A stretch of DNA of 64,000 nt from Antedon bifida (GCA_963402885.1 OY727093.1:5281501-5345500); one strand, 5' to 3'; positions 48,501 to 61,300 are shown, counted from the stretch's first letter. Notes: generated by a model not told the origin, from the sequence alone. Translations and numbers: made by a program.

Positions 48501-51500
48501 CATAGCGAGCAGCTGTGCACACATCCAATCCTGTGATCTCTCTATGGAATATTTTGTCCAAAAATGACCGGAAATACCATTTCTTTTTTACCTTTGACCT
48601 CAGATTATTATATCTCAATAACTAGTGGTCACAAATATTGGATAATACTGTACTTCATCAAACAGTTTTTCATCATCCTATTGTTGGAAGCATAAATAAC
48701 CAACGCAAAGAATTAAAATAAGATTTAGAAATTATTTACAATTTTTAAAAACATTTTTAGGGTTCATACAAGCAATTTCCAACCAACTGACAATAACATA
48801 TTTTTTTTCAAAAATAAATCAATGACATTTTTTGCCTGAACGCACAATTAAAATCAAAAGACTGTACTGTATTGTAAATGATTTTAAAATTGAAAGTGCA
48901 TTAGATTTTGATCTTTGTTTATGTCCTTATTTTGATACTTTTACGTCACATCAAACAAAGCTTTACGTGAACAATGTATTACCACAGTTTTTGTGTGTAG
49001 GCGTCATGATATGATACCGTCAGCTGAGAAGTACATGTTTTAGTCTTTATATCATTTATTTCCTTGTGAGTGTATTTTTTTTCAGACTGAATCTGACAAG
49101 GTTGTTGACTATTGTTAACTGAAAAGCAATTAAATACAAATTATAATGCCTATGTCTGATGAATGCTGGTTATGTGTGTATCATGTGTATATTGTGAATT
49201 TTTCTCTTTTATTTTTCACGTATACACTATTTACCATGTTTTCAAAGTCATTTTGAAAAAATTGTCTTTAAAAAAATGCTACTCAATATACTCAAGACCT
49301 ATCGAGTGCATTTCCAAGTTTTTCAAGTAGGGTTAAAGTAGTCCCAGTAGTAGTAGTAGTCCATATTTGCTGTGGGCTGCACCTGACATCAAGGGACGTA
49401 AAATAGCCATAGACATATCCAAAAGGATTTTTGACTTCATACTTATATTTCATTGGAATCGCTTGTTTTTAAGATTAAAATGTGCAAAACTCAAGAACTA
49501 TGTGACTGAACAGAATCACGAGTTGTTTTCTGTTGCACTCAAACCGACAATCCGCGGATTACCAGCCTTTAATCATATCTTTATCATAATATTGATATAA
49601 CATATATAATTTGACCTTTATGTAAAATGTTTATACAATACATATAATTAAAGGGAAAGCCCTTACATTTGAGATTGCAACACAAGTGTTTGATAAAAAT
49701 TGATTGGTCACCTACATTTTGAGCACTGTTATTTTACTAAAGCTTGGTTCCCACTAGGACGCAATGCAAGGACGTAGATGCAACACAAGCATGTTGACCA
49801 ATGACAAGTGACAGTACGAATAATCCATTGCTTGTGATTGGTCAACTCACTTACATAGTGTTACGTCCTTATGTTGCGTCTCTAGTGGGAACCAAGCATT
49901 ATGTGAGATACATGTACCTCAACTGTATATTTCAAACACTCTGAATATGAAAGTTGTACTAATGGTTAAACGTAACACATGAAAATCATTTCATTACAAT
50001 ATTGCCATAAAAATACTTTTCTACCAGTTGTGTTTTTATCTTTTCTGCTCATAATATCATCAGATATCGTTAACATCATCATCAGTTAATTAGCAAACTT
50101 CGTTAATTACTATCTTGCCAGTTATAATCTAATCTTGTTGCTATTTTTGTCTCGTAATCAGGGGCTGCTTCCTGACGTCTTCTCTCATCGCTACGCTCTC
50201 GTTGAGTTTGACAATTCCGTTATCTGTAATCGCTGATATTATTCTCAATGATGTAAGATCTATTTTCAGTTTTATTGACAGTAATTTTGCTTTATTATGA
50301 AAGTGAGACATTTGTCTTTTTTAGTTTCATAATAATTATGATGTTACTTTAACTCATAGTAATTTGAAATAAGGTTGTTTAATCAGTTGAATAATCAAGT
50401 GTATTTTTATTATTTAAATTAGATTTTAGTTATATATGTATTAGTCAAGTATTAATAATTAATTGTACTAAAATAATTTCACCTTTATAATCTTTGTCAC
50501 TATTGAAATGAATTAATAATATTTACTTGTTTGGGAACATAATACTTAAAACCTAGTATGTAATATTACTGTAAACGTTGATCATTTTATTCTATACCCT
50601 TTAACACACACCAATCTTGCTTGTAATTTAAACAATGTATTTCATCTGTATTTAACCAATTTTAACCTTGTTAAATTTTAAACCTATTTTTGTATTTTTA
50701 TGTAAGTTTTATTTAACTTTGAACAAACGGAAATAATTTCAAACCATGTACTGTATTTTACTGTGTTTTACCATGAATAAATAAAATATCAAACATTTTG
50801 AATTCTTTTTCTATCTTTAGGTTGAGTTTAGTTGGATGTTCTTTGCTGGTGCTGGCCCTGTGTTCCTCTCATTCATAGCTGTTAGCATTTTAAATCATTA
50901 CAATGACTGGGATCCAATAATGGTTGGCATCTGTAAATTATTTTCTGGTATAAAAACACTAGGTAGTGCAATATTTAAAAAGCGATCTGAGATAAGGTGA
51001 GTGGATTTGATTGTCTTGCTAAAGGGTACCCCAATGGAAATAGGTTTTTTCTTAAACTTTCTTGGGTTATCCTCAGTTCATTCAGTTAATATGGTTTTCT
51101 TGTACCTTTTCTGTTTTTTTTTTTAATTTTTGTCTGTAAAATTGAATGAACTCAAATAAAATGAAATGAAAGCCATAGTGATTTACACTACAAGTATTAA
51201 CAAATTATACATAACTAAAGAATCACACCTTGTATATGATTACAACATTATTATTCATGCGTAAACATAATATATAGATAGTTTGTGAAATAATCTAGAT
51301 TTAGGTTAAACATATTCCCATGCTTTTACCTTTTCACACTACTCACCATTGTCTAGTGGATGGGTCCTGATGATTGGATTAGAATTCTCCGATAGCTAAT
51401 TTGTATTATGTTTATGGCCTGCCTGTCCATGTTTTGGGTGTCCATAAAACATGATGATTTTTTTTTTTTTTTTAATGAATGAACTCCCATCTTTGCCCAC

Positions 51501-51726
51501 AGTGAAAACTACAAATATAAAATTACTTATTATATTTGTTTATGCTTTAGGACACCTGAAGACAGGGAGCTGTTGTTGAATGAATGAACTCTCTTTGCCA
51601 ACAGTGAAAACTGCAAATATACTATTACTTTTTTTTTTTAGGACTCCTGAAGACAGGGAGCAAAAGGAGAGTTTAATATCCATCCACGACGTTGAAAACG
51701 ATGGTGAATCCAAGCAAGGGTCATAG
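39577..51726 (+). CDS. SLC35F5: SLC35F5-like solute carrier, multipass membrane transporter
   Basis: Thirteen exons give 479 residues: 39577-39681, 40105-40254, 40568-40624, 41294-41381, 41865-41912, 42397-42536, 42821-42902, 43145-43232, 43718-43887, 44458-44617, 50162-50252, 50821-50996, 51642-51726. Phases all agree. Family landmarks: LLLVDVIWV in the first membrane segment, NKPFF and [14 protein letters not shown] and [12 protein letters not shown] in the acidic cytosolic loop, [85 protein letters not shown] and the tail [20 protein letters not shown]. It belongs to the SLC35F group of the drug/metabolite transporter superfamily. About ten membrane helices are expected. The substrate is not established from sequence. 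Intron 10 is about 5.5 kb and repeat-filled. Confidence 0.95.
39837..40022. mobile_element. MITE family B, copy 5, with three internal units
   Basis: Left end AAGCTCTGTCTACACTA. Three CCTAAATATGGTAGTGATATA-type units stand in a row, more than in other copies. The right end TTTGATGGTTTAGACAGATC is mutated. It lies in intron 1 of the SLC35F5 coding region. Confidence 0.7.
40274..40422. mobile_element. MITE family B, copy 6, inverted
   Basis: Both ends are well preserved (AAGCTCTGTCTACACTATC and GATAGTGTAGACAGAGCTT) and both are flanked by TA, supporting a TA target duplication. It lies in SLC35F5 intron 2, only about 20 bp after exon 2. Confidence 0.8.
40835..41235. repeat. 18-bp tandem array, about 22 copies
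   Basis: The unit is a variant of ATATTATTTAAATTCCCC. Because 18 is divisible by three the array is open on both strands, producing false frames of GNLNNM or FKFPIL repeats. It lies in SLC35F5 intron 3 and ends about 60 bp before exon 4. Confidence 0.9.
41440..41606 (+). repeat. SINE-like element with tRNA-like head
   Basis: GACAAGTGGTTAGGAC (A-box-like) and GGTTGAAAATA (B-box-like, about 30 bp on) are followed by a body with GGAAAGGAACTGGCCACC and CCCCTAACAGCTCATTCCCC. The body recurs without the head at 42946-43068. Both are in SLC35F5 introns. Confidence 0.5.
42946..43068 (+). repeat. Second copy of the SINE-like body
   Basis: It starts at GAGTTGGTTGAAAATACTAG and carries GGCGTGGAAAGGAACTGGCC and GAGCTCCTAACAGCTCTGC. 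The 5' head is missing, as usual for truncated retroposons. SLC35F5 intron 7. Confidence 0.55.
44250..44326 (-). repeat. tRNA-derived SINE head
   Basis: On the minus strand GTGGCTTGGTGGTTTTGATG is an A-box region and GTCCTGGGTTCAAGCAC a B-box region, with CTTGGCTACCAATCCAAG as a perfect anticodon-stem-like hairpin between them. It resembles Leu/Ser-type tRNA-derived SINE heads. SLC35F5 intron 9. Confidence 0.5.
45570..45703. mobile_element. MITE family B, copy 7, inverted, left end truncated
   Basis: It starts within the element at TCAAACTTTATGTGATGTGC. Two ATCACTACCATATTTA units follow, and the right end AATGTAGACAGAGCTTTA is present. SLC35F5 intron 10. Confidence 0.7.
46950..47600. repeat. 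76-bp tandem array in SLC35F5 intron 10
   Basis: The unit contains GTGTCCCCTTAATAGGAGTG, TCCCCTGAATAGGAGTTATA, GTGTTAATATATTGCCACTC and TTCCTTTCACAGTAAA. ACAGTAAAG anchors at 47171, 47247, 47323 and 47399 are exactly 76 bp apart. About eight copies, the outer ones diverged. Each unit includes a CTTCCTTTCACAG|T sequence that resembles a splice acceptor. Confidence 0.9.
48442..48540 (-). pseudogene. C-terminal fragment of a second non-LTR retrotransposon
   Basis: The minus strand reads [20 protein letters not shown] followed by [12 protein letters not shown] and a stop. The AQDRDxW motif is characteristic of the end of LINE reverse transcriptase proteins (often AQDRDRWR). About 32 codons remain, a 5'-truncated insertion in SLC35F5 intron 10. 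Confidence 0.6.
49740..49900. mobile_element. MITE family A, copy 3, best preserved
   Basis: Left AAGCTTGGTTCCCACTAGG and right CTCTAGTGGGAACCAAGCATT are inverted repeats. Internal GTTGACCAATGACAAGTGAC and GTGATTGGTCAACTCACTT form an inner inverted pair, so the whole element is a long imperfect palindrome. SLC35F5 intron 10, about 260 bp before exon 11. Confidence 0.75.
51474..51660 (+). repeat. Tandem duplication covering the start of the SLC35F5 terminal exon
   Basis: Unit 1 (51474-51569) and unit 2 (51579-51660) share AATGAATGAACTC, CAACAGTGAAAACTGCAAAT-like intron sequence, a pyrimidine tract with TTTAG acceptor, and the first nine codons of the exon (RTPEDRE). Confidence 0.85.
51551..51587 (+). 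CDS. SLC35F5: Alternative SLC35F5 terminal exon created by duplication
   Basis: The upstream acceptor GCTTTAG at 51550 is in phase with exon 12. Splicing there would encode [11 protein letters not shown] and stop at 51585-51587, replacing the normal tail [20 protein letters not shown] and the residues after it. Use would shorten the C-terminus by 16 residues and remove the conserved ESLIS-H element. The acceptor has a weaker pyrimidine tract than the downstream one, so this may be a decoy. Confidence 0.45.
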
Positions 51727-51883
51727 GTCAGTATAAAAGTCCAGAATTATTCCGTTCAATGAAACGTGTCAAGTGAAGAAGAAACACATCTTGGGGGCAG
51801 GATGTTCGGAGGATCTTTGATGGAGCCTAAAGATAATCTTGCTGTCAAAGTTCAAAAGATGATTACTAGCAGATATTCTTTCG

Positions 51884-51889
51884 AATAAA
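51884..51889 (+). terminator. Candidate SLC35F5 poly(A) signal
   Basis: AATAAA about 160 bases after the stop. Longer 3' ends are possible because further AATAAA hexamers follow. Confidence 0.4.
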
Positions 51890-52657
51890 CATGAAAATAA
51901 AAGCTGTTTCTGTCAAGATAGTCATTGACTTACCAGGAACAGCAATATGTTTGTAATTAATCAGTAATGTCTTAATGTTTGGTGTATTCGTCTTTAAAAA
52001 AATATCAATTTGATCGTAAGCTATTAACGTCTCTCATCATGTGGCCTTGATGAATGTTTTAATAACAGAAAACGACGACAACTTAATTTTCACTTTAAAA
52101 TTTTATATTATGTAGAGTACAGTGCTTGAATATAGGTTATGATTGGTTTGTGCCAATGCAAGTAATTGGCCTATCATAAGTGAGGGAGGAAGGCTCCTCT
52201 CTTACGATAGGTGGAATAACTTTGCGAAAATGTTTAGCTACAAGTAACCAAGTTTAGGTGATACAAATATGAAAAAGATTGTGACCCACTTTAATACCAT
52301 GAGGATCAAAGTGGAGCATCTTCCTTAAAAAAGGGTTTTTTTGTGGTTTTTATGGTACTTGAATTTGTGTTGTCAACATTGTTTCTTCTAATAAGGTAGA
52401 TATTTTATGGGAACAACTACCTGATGAAAAAACTCGTCCAAGCGATGTATACATACTTACGTACACAAAGGTTTAGGTCATAGTTCATTGCAGCTAATTC
52501 ATGACATTCCAAATGTAACTTTAAGTGGGACAATTTACCAGGTCAATGTTGACATAAATATATGTAAACTAAAGATGATAACATTTATGACAAAAACTTG
52601 TGCATTCGGATAATCAATTTAATTTTAAATAAATTTATTTTAAAACAAACATCCTTA

Positions 52658-52808
52658 AGCTCTCTCTACACTATCAAACTAGTTTGACAAAAAAAGTTAT
52701 GTGCCAAAATATGGTAGTGATATGCCCAAATATGGTACATCATCATTTCCATACATGGGCACATCACATTTTGTTGTCACACAAAGTTTGATAGTGTAAA
52801 CAGAGCTT
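52658..52808. mobile_element. MITE family B, copy 8
   Basis: Left AAGCTCTCTCTACACTATC, right GATAGTGTAAACAGAGCTTTA, two internal units. About 930 bp after the SLC35F5 stop, so it may lie in a long 3' UTR. Confidence 0.75.
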
Positions 52809-55050
52809 TATAATGTGTAACACTCTTCTATGTGTTGTTGCCATTTAAAAAGACATATCCACCTCAAATTTATACAAAAATAATTTACGTTTAATTGACA
52901 GTATAGTATATGAGTCATTGTTTACGTTATTAATACCAGTAATGCGTTTTAATATTATGACTCATTTTTAGAAATATGTTATATTTAAAATTCTGCTAAG
53001 TCGACAACATTAATGAAGTTCAAGGACAGTTAGTTTTAAAAGTAATGTTGTTTCATCAATGGTATTTTAACATTGTTGCCAACACTGTACAATAATTGGT
53101 TTATTGGCACGCATTTTAACCCGCTGTTTTCAAAAAGACTACTTTTTGTGTAGTGGTACATGATGTCAGCAAGCACAATTACAAGCACACATTTTATCCC
53201 GCTGTTTCAAAACTTTTCGTTCGGTGGTGCCGGAACATGATTTTTATAAGGCTGAAATATACAGAAATAAAAAAAAAATATGAAATAATATTGTAAAATT
53301 AACATTATTAATAATTTTTTAATGGAAAGAATTCCATAGTTTAACCATGTATAGTCTTTGTTTGTTTTTTTCACGTCCATTTGGTTTACCAGGAAAGAGT
53401 TAAATTACAATTAATAACTTAACTCTTCCCTTGGTTTACACACTATAATTGTGAGCTTTAAAACAGTTTACAATCATACAAATGAATGAAAAAAAAATGT
53501 GTTTACTTTAGAATGTATATTTCGTTTTTCACAAACAGGTAATTTTTTAAAATCATTTTTTGCTGCATCTATATACAAATCAAATAATGTAATCAATAAT
53601 AGCAGACGAGGATAAGATGCTTTAAATATAATTATTAATATGAAATATGATGATCTGTGCAGGGGAATTGGGGTGGGTGGTGAAAGTTGAAAATTTCAGA
53701 CAAGATGAGCACCTCGTCTGCCTCATGCTGGCTACGGCCCTGGATTTTTATTTATTATTTTATTGTTTTATATCATTTTATCTATTATTTAAATGGATTT
53801 AACATTTGTTATTGGTATTCAAAGACAATTTTTTTTCATGAAATTTAAACTATGTTGATAATAATATTGCGCATTAATTTTGATATATTTGTTACAACTA
53901 TTTTCTTACCATGTATATATATTACCAAGATGTTAATATTCATTTTATTGTTCATTCAATCAATTCATGAATATTCATGAGAATATTTGCATTCTACCGT
54001 ATAATTGCAATTGTAAATATAAAAAATAAAAGGTATTAATGGTATTTTGTAAATAATATATTTATTAAACTAATTATCTTCACTTTGTACATAAAATATA
54101 ACAAAATGGCATCGGGTGAGAATGATGAAATAAAGTCAAGTAAAGTCCTTAAATGGGTGTAAATTTGTTTGTTTTTATGTGTGTTTTAGTTTATTTATTA
54201 ATAATAATATTTATTTGATCACCATTGAAAAATTACCAGAATTGCTAAAGCCCAAATAGATTCTGCACTTACTCCATACAATACAAATAAAACCTTAGAG
54301 TAATTATAGTTAATTATAAGAACAAAACTGTCTAAGGCCTATTATTATTATGAAATATTTTTGTTGCGTGTGTGACAATTTATCAAAATCCTTCAAACTT
54401 TATTTGTCCCAAGACCAAACAAAAGTGCATGGAACAATTTACAATATAAAAAGCATTACAAACTATATTTAAAATATTTCATTATTTTAATTTAAATTTC
54501 TGATTACCACAGAATTAATTACATTAATTAAAAAAGCCTTAAGAAAAATAATCATATAAAAGTATTTTGATCTAAAAAATGAATAAATAACAAAAATTAT
54601 GAAGAATAAAATAAAAAAAAAATGTAAATACAAGAATCTCCCTGAATATAAAAAAAAATCCTTTTTCCTGTTTCTTTCTTAACAAAATATTCATAAAAAT
54701 ATTTTGATTTCAATAATTTTACTACTAAAATACATAACAAATGCAAATACAGTACATAAATCTCCATGAATAAAAACAAATCGTTATGAAATTTGTCGCG
54801 TTGTTAAATAATCACTTTTACGCAATATGTTGAGTTTAGTAATTTTAAAAACTTTCTGACTGTGTCTTTCATCGCTGAGGTCAACGACAGGTCACCAGTC
54901 GATCTAATTAGAATACATTATGCTTGGAATGTTATAAACACCACCTGTAATACGGGTAACTGGTAGCTGCATACTCATGTCATACCCGATGACAAACCAA
55001 TTATTGCTTCTTCCGTTTTCTAAATAAACATCACGTTGAATGATAAACTA

Positions 55051-55199
55051 AAGCTCTGTCTACACTATCAAACTTTATGTGACAAAAAATGTGATGTGCC
55101 CATATATGGACATGATGATGTCATATCACTACTATATTTGGGAATATCACTACCATATTTGGGCACATCACACATTTTTTGTCAAACTAGTTTGATAGC
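55051..55199. mobile_element. MITE family B, copy 9, inverted, right end truncated
   Basis: Left end AAGCTCTGTCTACACTATC is intact. The right end stops at CTAGTTTGATAG, missing TGTAGACAGAGCTT. Confidence 0.7.
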
Positions 55200-55463
55200 A
55201 GTACTTTAGGCGACATAAGCTTTCTAATACTTGATTTTATCATTCAATACATGCATAGATAAGTATGTGATCTGTTTTATTTTAAAATATTTTACTTCTA
55301 TTCGTTTCTTTTCTCCAATTAAACAAGCTAGGCCTACTTTATAACAAACAAATATCGTTCACGCGAAATGTTTTCTAGGTTTCCCTACAGTTTTTTTGTA
55401 AATCACTAATAAGAAGCCAGCAGCATTATTACTTTTAGTGAAGTACGGTATGCCTTTGTTTGC

Positions 55464-55607
55464 TTAAATCTCTGACAAAAAAAGTGTGATGTGCCCAAAT
55501 ATGGTAGTGATATGCCCAACTATGGTAGTGATATGACATCACCATGTCCATATATGGGCACATCACACGTTCTTGTCACATAAAGTTTGATAGTTTAGAC
55601 AGAGCTT
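55464..55607. mobile_element. MITE family B, copy 10, left end truncated
   Basis: Left end reduced to AAATCTCTGACAAAAAAAG. Two internal units. Right end GATAGTTTAGACAGAGCTTTA preserved. Confidence 0.7.
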
Positions 55608-55917
55608 TACGCTTCCACATGAAATTATAAATTATATTTACCTGCAAATTATTTAAACAACATTTGCTTACTCTACACCAAAATTAATTTTTAAATAATT
55701 TTGTCAATGTCGTGACTTTTTTTGTATTTAAACATCAATATTTCATTTTTGTTATGTTTTCGTTGTTTATATTTTTGTTTTATATTTTTTTAAATATTCA
55801 TTTCATTTTTTGTTTTTATGTTTGTTTTTATGTTTTGTTTTTATGTTTGTATATCTTATGTGATCACATTAAAGAATTAAAATTTAAGTAAATAAAAACA
55901 AAATAGAATTCGTTTAG

Positions 55918-56385
55918 TAACCACGATTTCGTAATATTATCTGGATTTTTTGGTAGGCCTATAGGGCCCTGGGCTTACTTGAAAAATCTGATGTTAATCA
56001 TTCAACAACTAACCAATCAGAGCCAATCATTCCCATGACATACTGTTGGCCTAAAGATGACAATATACATTTAGTAACCATGATTTCGTAATATTGATTA
56101 TTATCGGGATTTTCATGTAGGCCAGGGCCCTGGGCTTACTTGAAAATCCCGATGTTAATCATTCAACAACTAACCAATCAGAGCTTATTATTCCCACGAC
56201 ATACCTTTGGCCTAAAGATGAGAATAAATTTATTAACCACGATTTCGGAATATTTAGGCTATTAATATCAGGATTTTTCAGGTAGGCTTATAGGGCACTG
56301 GGCTTACTTGAAAAACCTGATGTTAATCATTCGCAACTAACTAATCAGAGCTCATCATTGCCATGACATACTATTGGCCTAAATA
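55918..56385. repeat. Three-copy tandem repeat of about 160 bp
   Basis: Each copy runs from GTAACCACGATTTCGTAAT (or variant) through CCCTGGGCTTACTTGAAAA, TGATGTTAATCATTC and AACCAATCAGAGC to TTGGCCTAAAGATGA. Within each, an ATCxGGATTTTT stretch and its inverted AAAAATCxGAT flank GGCCCTGGGCTTA, forming a local hairpin. Confidence 0.8.
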
Positions 56386-57696
56386 AAAATGGATCATAAT
56401 TAACATTTTTTTTTTTATTTCGCAACTTATGTCACCATAACATTCTTTTCATTCAGTTTATAATATTAAAGCACACTGCAAAACGGATTTTCTTTTTGGT
56501 ACAGTATTGCAAGTTTTTTAAATTATTTCGTTTTAATTCAATAAGCACGTCCCACGTTTACATAGTATGCCCCTGTTTTACTCGATAAGGATATCTGTTG
56601 TGAAATCAGGAGAAATGATGTGAATTTCAATTCAACATTTCGTTTCTTATTTTAAAACATCACATGACAACACATATCCAAATATAAACCCGTGTAAACA
56701 AGCGCGTGCTAATTTTTTTGCTTTAAATTACACTTTTTTTTCAGGTAAATAATTTTGTTTCGATCCTATTTTTGGTCAAAGCGAATAACTATTATGTGAT
56801 AAATTCAACAAATACATTAAAAAAAATAATTGTTTTCAGGGTGACAATCTACAAGTTTTCTATTTTTTCCAATATAGATTGATCAATAAACTGAGTGGCT
56901 TCATCGATTATTGATTGATTTAAAATAAAGTTTTAAAGATCGTTGTTGGGAACGTATTGAAGTCTCATACCATATTGCCGGACTGCCGAGATGTATATCT
57001 GTTTGTTTTTTAATTAGTAAAAAGAATTTAAAGAATCAATCAATTTTCCATCAAAATTACATCCGGGTCGCCAAGTGTGTAAAATATCGACATGGACTAT
57101 CATTCCCATGTTGTGACATAACACTACCTAACTGTAAATTCAAATCCCAGACAACTTTTTTTTCGCCGTTTCTGAATGAAATTTGTTATTTTTAATACTT
57201 GTCTATACTATGTCTATATTAAACCTTTACTACCATAAAGTTTCAATTTCCGCTATTTTAATAATTTTTAAAAAAAAAGTTATATTTATATATGTTTAAT
57301 ATTCTTTTATATATTTTATTTCAGGCGGTTTTAACAAAACGCCTTATAAATACAATATAATAGACTTTATACAAAATATACTTGCAAAATACGGTAAGGC
57401 CTATAAAAAATAAAATAGGCCTATTGTGCACCTATGCCGGCCTGATAATTGTTTTAATGACGATAAGGTTTAATTGGTCTTTTTTATTTAATGTTTTAAA
57501 GTCACGTATGCAAATCATACAGTGGTATAGTTTGTATTTTTAATTGTTAATTCCGGGTCTCGTATTGTTGGTAGTCGTGACCGCCGAGTTCACGATGATG
57601 ACATCATCATTATTCGCTTACTCCATGATGTCGTCATCATAATTTGCTTTCGGGTTGGGAGATTCGCAGCTCTGGAAACGTAATGCACAAATTGCA

Positions 57697-58306
57697 CATT
57701 GGGGCATGTCATCTGATATTCAAGTGGTAGGCAAGTGCGGACTTCAATGCTGAGTACGACTTTGGATATGTTCCAATTTTGGGACAGATTATTTGCTTGT
57801 ATAGGATATAAACATAATATGTTAACTGGTACTTAATTTTGAGGGATATAGTATTGCAATTATCATTATAGGTTTTAAAACATTTTGAGTTCCGCATCGT
57901 TGAGCCAGTGGCGGGTTTAGCCAGCCTCCTCTACCACCATTTCACTGCAAGGCCCAAGGTGAATCCTGTCACTCAAGCAGGTATGAATGGTTGACAACTT
58001 GTTGCTGGGTTGAATGTTCGGAAACTAAAGATACATGATATCATATAAAAATGGTAAGCACACCACTGATATTATAGGCCTAGCTTTTAGGCCTAGTATT
58101 TAGGTAAGTGTTAAGTAATACCATATATAAGAATAGCTCCAATGTCGTCATTTAAGCTCATTCTAGAGTGTAAAAATGTGACAGTCATTCAGGTCGAAAC
58201 GACCGAGTGAAGATTGATAGGTAACAATAGGCCTAGACTTGTTGCTGTATTGGAACACACATTGGGGCATGTCATCTGATATTTAAGTGGTAGGCAAGTG
58301 TGGACT
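57697..58306. repeat. Pair of direct repeats about 560 bp apart
   Basis: ACATTGGGGCATGTCATCTG followed by ATATTCAAGTGGTAGGCAAG at 57697 recurs at 58258 with few changes over about 48 bp. The two could be long-terminal-like ends or parts of one dispersed element. Confidence 0.5.
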
Positions 58307-61300
58307 TAATGGAATTTAAGGCTTCACAAGCAAGAGAGCTGTGGTGTAATGAGACAGCAATGTTTACAACTTAACATATTTAAAAGAGACATTTTTAATT
58401 TTATAAAAACAATTTTAGCAAATAATTATCAAAATAAAATCAATAGAAGGAAAATTTACGTCATTCAAATAATTTGTTCTATGCATTCTAGTTTTAGGGT
58501 AGACCTATAATTGGTGATTGGTGATCTTAAAAATAGTAACCTTAAAAGATGTTTTATATTATTGTTACCATTTCTGTTTTAATTTTATCTACTAATTCTT
58601 TAAATCTATTAATCCATTAATTACCTTTATATACCTTTTCTCCTTTCAAAGTATAATTTTCTTGTTTGTTCATCAGTTTGATAATTGTGATACTGTAGTT
58701 GTATTTCTTTCCTACGGCCTCGTGAAGAACACATTTTGTTGTGAACGAGCCTCCATTTTAAAATAAAGATTTTAGTACTATTATTATTATGTCGTGTGTT
58801 TCAATGCACTAATACTATAGAATATAACTGCCTGATAGATAATATGTTTCATACCTTAACAGGATTGCCTGGTTTAAGAGTTCAATCCACACACTCTGTA
58901 AACAATTAAGTTTATTATTAAAAGTATGTTTATATTAGAGATTGGTTTATAATTAATAAATCAAGTAGAAATGGATGCATTATTAAAAATCACCAATTGC
59001 TTACTGTGCAGTAGGAATAGAATTGAAAATATTGTGCGGACAAACTAATACAGTATAAGTACATTTTTCAGAATGCATACAAAGAACAAAAAAAGGTAGG
59101 CCTGTTGTTTGGTCCACTGAATTCCGCATAGACTCTACATGTCAAGTTAGAGAAAAGCACATGGTTCAAGATATTAACAGGAAATTTAAAGTGTTTGGAG
59201 GGTGGTATTTTCCCCATCCCATTGAAAGGCTGGCGACACCTACTACATTACTACTGTATACAGTACTGAAAGAAGCAGCGCCTTCTCCCAACTGTGAATC
59301 CAAGATATGAGAAAGAACTATTAAAAAAAAATATAACTTGTGTTTTATAATATAATTTAAAAATATGGCAAATTTCAGAGCTATGTGTCAATTCAACCAA
59401 AGTGCCTTTTGTACCTGTGAACCAAGGCGTGAATGCATTTCTAACATTTTATTGATTGTTCAGGAATTTTTAGTGTCCTCCTACTCATAATATTTTACTG
59501 TATGTACATATCTGTATTTACACATTGACATAAAAAAAAAATAAACATGTGTTGGTATTTTCCATTGGTTTTACAGGCATCAGATATTGCTTTAATTTTT
59601 CTGTGGTATTTATCATGTCATGTTTTTCAAATTTATGTTCCGGATTAGAAATTGTAAGGAATATCATATTTCAAATTCATAGTACAGTAACAATGTACTG
59701 TAGTCACATACTGTAGTTAGTACAGTAAGTACGTAGCCTGATTACAATAAGGAATTATCTCATCACGTTCTTATCGTTTACTTGAATCTCGGTTATAATC
59801 GTATAATCCTGCCACAATTCAGTTTCAGTTTTGATGTGTGTAATGTTGTTGCTATTAAAATTCATCAGCCTTATTCTTTATTCTACCTTTAGGCTTAAGC
59901 GATAAAATTCAATAAACGGCAAACAGTTCTGCCTTTAAGGTTAAGTCGTGAATTTTGAATGGTAATAAATTATGTTTGTGTTTAACAAGATTTAGAGTAA
60001 TAGACAGATATTCATTGGATTTAATGTGTGAATACTGTGCATTTGCCAACAAAGATGAATTTACAATTTAACAGTTAACAAATTTAAAATGTTGCATGTA
60101 CAATTGTACTGTAGACTGCCCTGTACAACTATGGCGAGGTTGTACTGTACTTGAGCAGTCTCACCAAAATATAGTAAATGTACCAAGTACCATAGAAAAT
60201 CAAAAATCGTAGGGCTACACTGAGTAATGTAGTCCTATATGAAGCACTTCTCATGCAGGATGCTAATCGCTGGTGTGTGGCACACTGGTATTGTGACTGT
60301 TAAAATCTACTATTTATTTTATTATTGTATTTATTTTGTTTTTAAAATATGCAACTACTGTATTTCCAATTACAGTAGTAAGTGATTACAAACTACAATT
60401 TTGTTAAATAGTAAAAGTAAATTTTGCTATATCGGCATACCGATATTAATATAGACCAATAAAAGATGAATTGAATTGAATTGATGAATACAACAATGTG
60501 TGTAGGTCTGTTACTTTACATTCAACTCATCCCAAAGCGGAAAAACTAGCTATACTATTGTACTCTTCAAAAATATATTTTTAATAACCAAACCCAAAAT
60601 ATGTCAGGTTTTAAGGCGATTAGACGAACAGACAAACAGCCAATCAAATTAAAACATTAGATCACAATTTGATTTGTTTTGTATACTGTACACAACAAAC
60701 CTAATACTGTAGAATATATATATTATACTGTATACTGTAGATATTTATAATAATTTGCTATTCCAATGATTGTATATTTAAATAGTAATTTCCAACACTG
60801 TCAAGTACTACCTATATGAATTATACTGGCACCTGCCAAAATTTCCTATGGCTATAAAACGCATGGCATTTTAAACGAGAATTCATTCCAAGATTTATTG
60901 TACACCTGTAGTGTTTTAAATGCATTGTTGTTTACTTCAAACGAGGTTTAATTTAATAATCGAGAAACAAAATTAAGGAGTCATAATAAATTATTTTAGT
61001 TGTTTGTCGGAGGACTATACACAGTATGAATCCATCATATAAATAAATCATTTGGGAATATATTTCTTTACACACACGTTTTGTGTAATTTATTTGATGA
61101 CGGCTTTTAAATTTGTTTTAAATCATTCTTTTTAAAAAAAAGTGAAATGTTTTATTTTTTTGCTTCAAATTTCCTATACAGTACCTTGAACTTTGACATT
61201 GTAATGTAGTTGAACAGTCTACATTGAAGAACAACCCCATCTATGAATGGTGCCAAATTTAGCGATGCATCATGATTGAATAGCGCCACATTCAACTAAA

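Noticed and set aside
54106..54162. Short frame MASGENDEIKSSKVLKWV in good start context
   Set aside because: Eighteen codons, no continuation exon found and AT-rich surroundings; it could be a first exon but nothing supports it.
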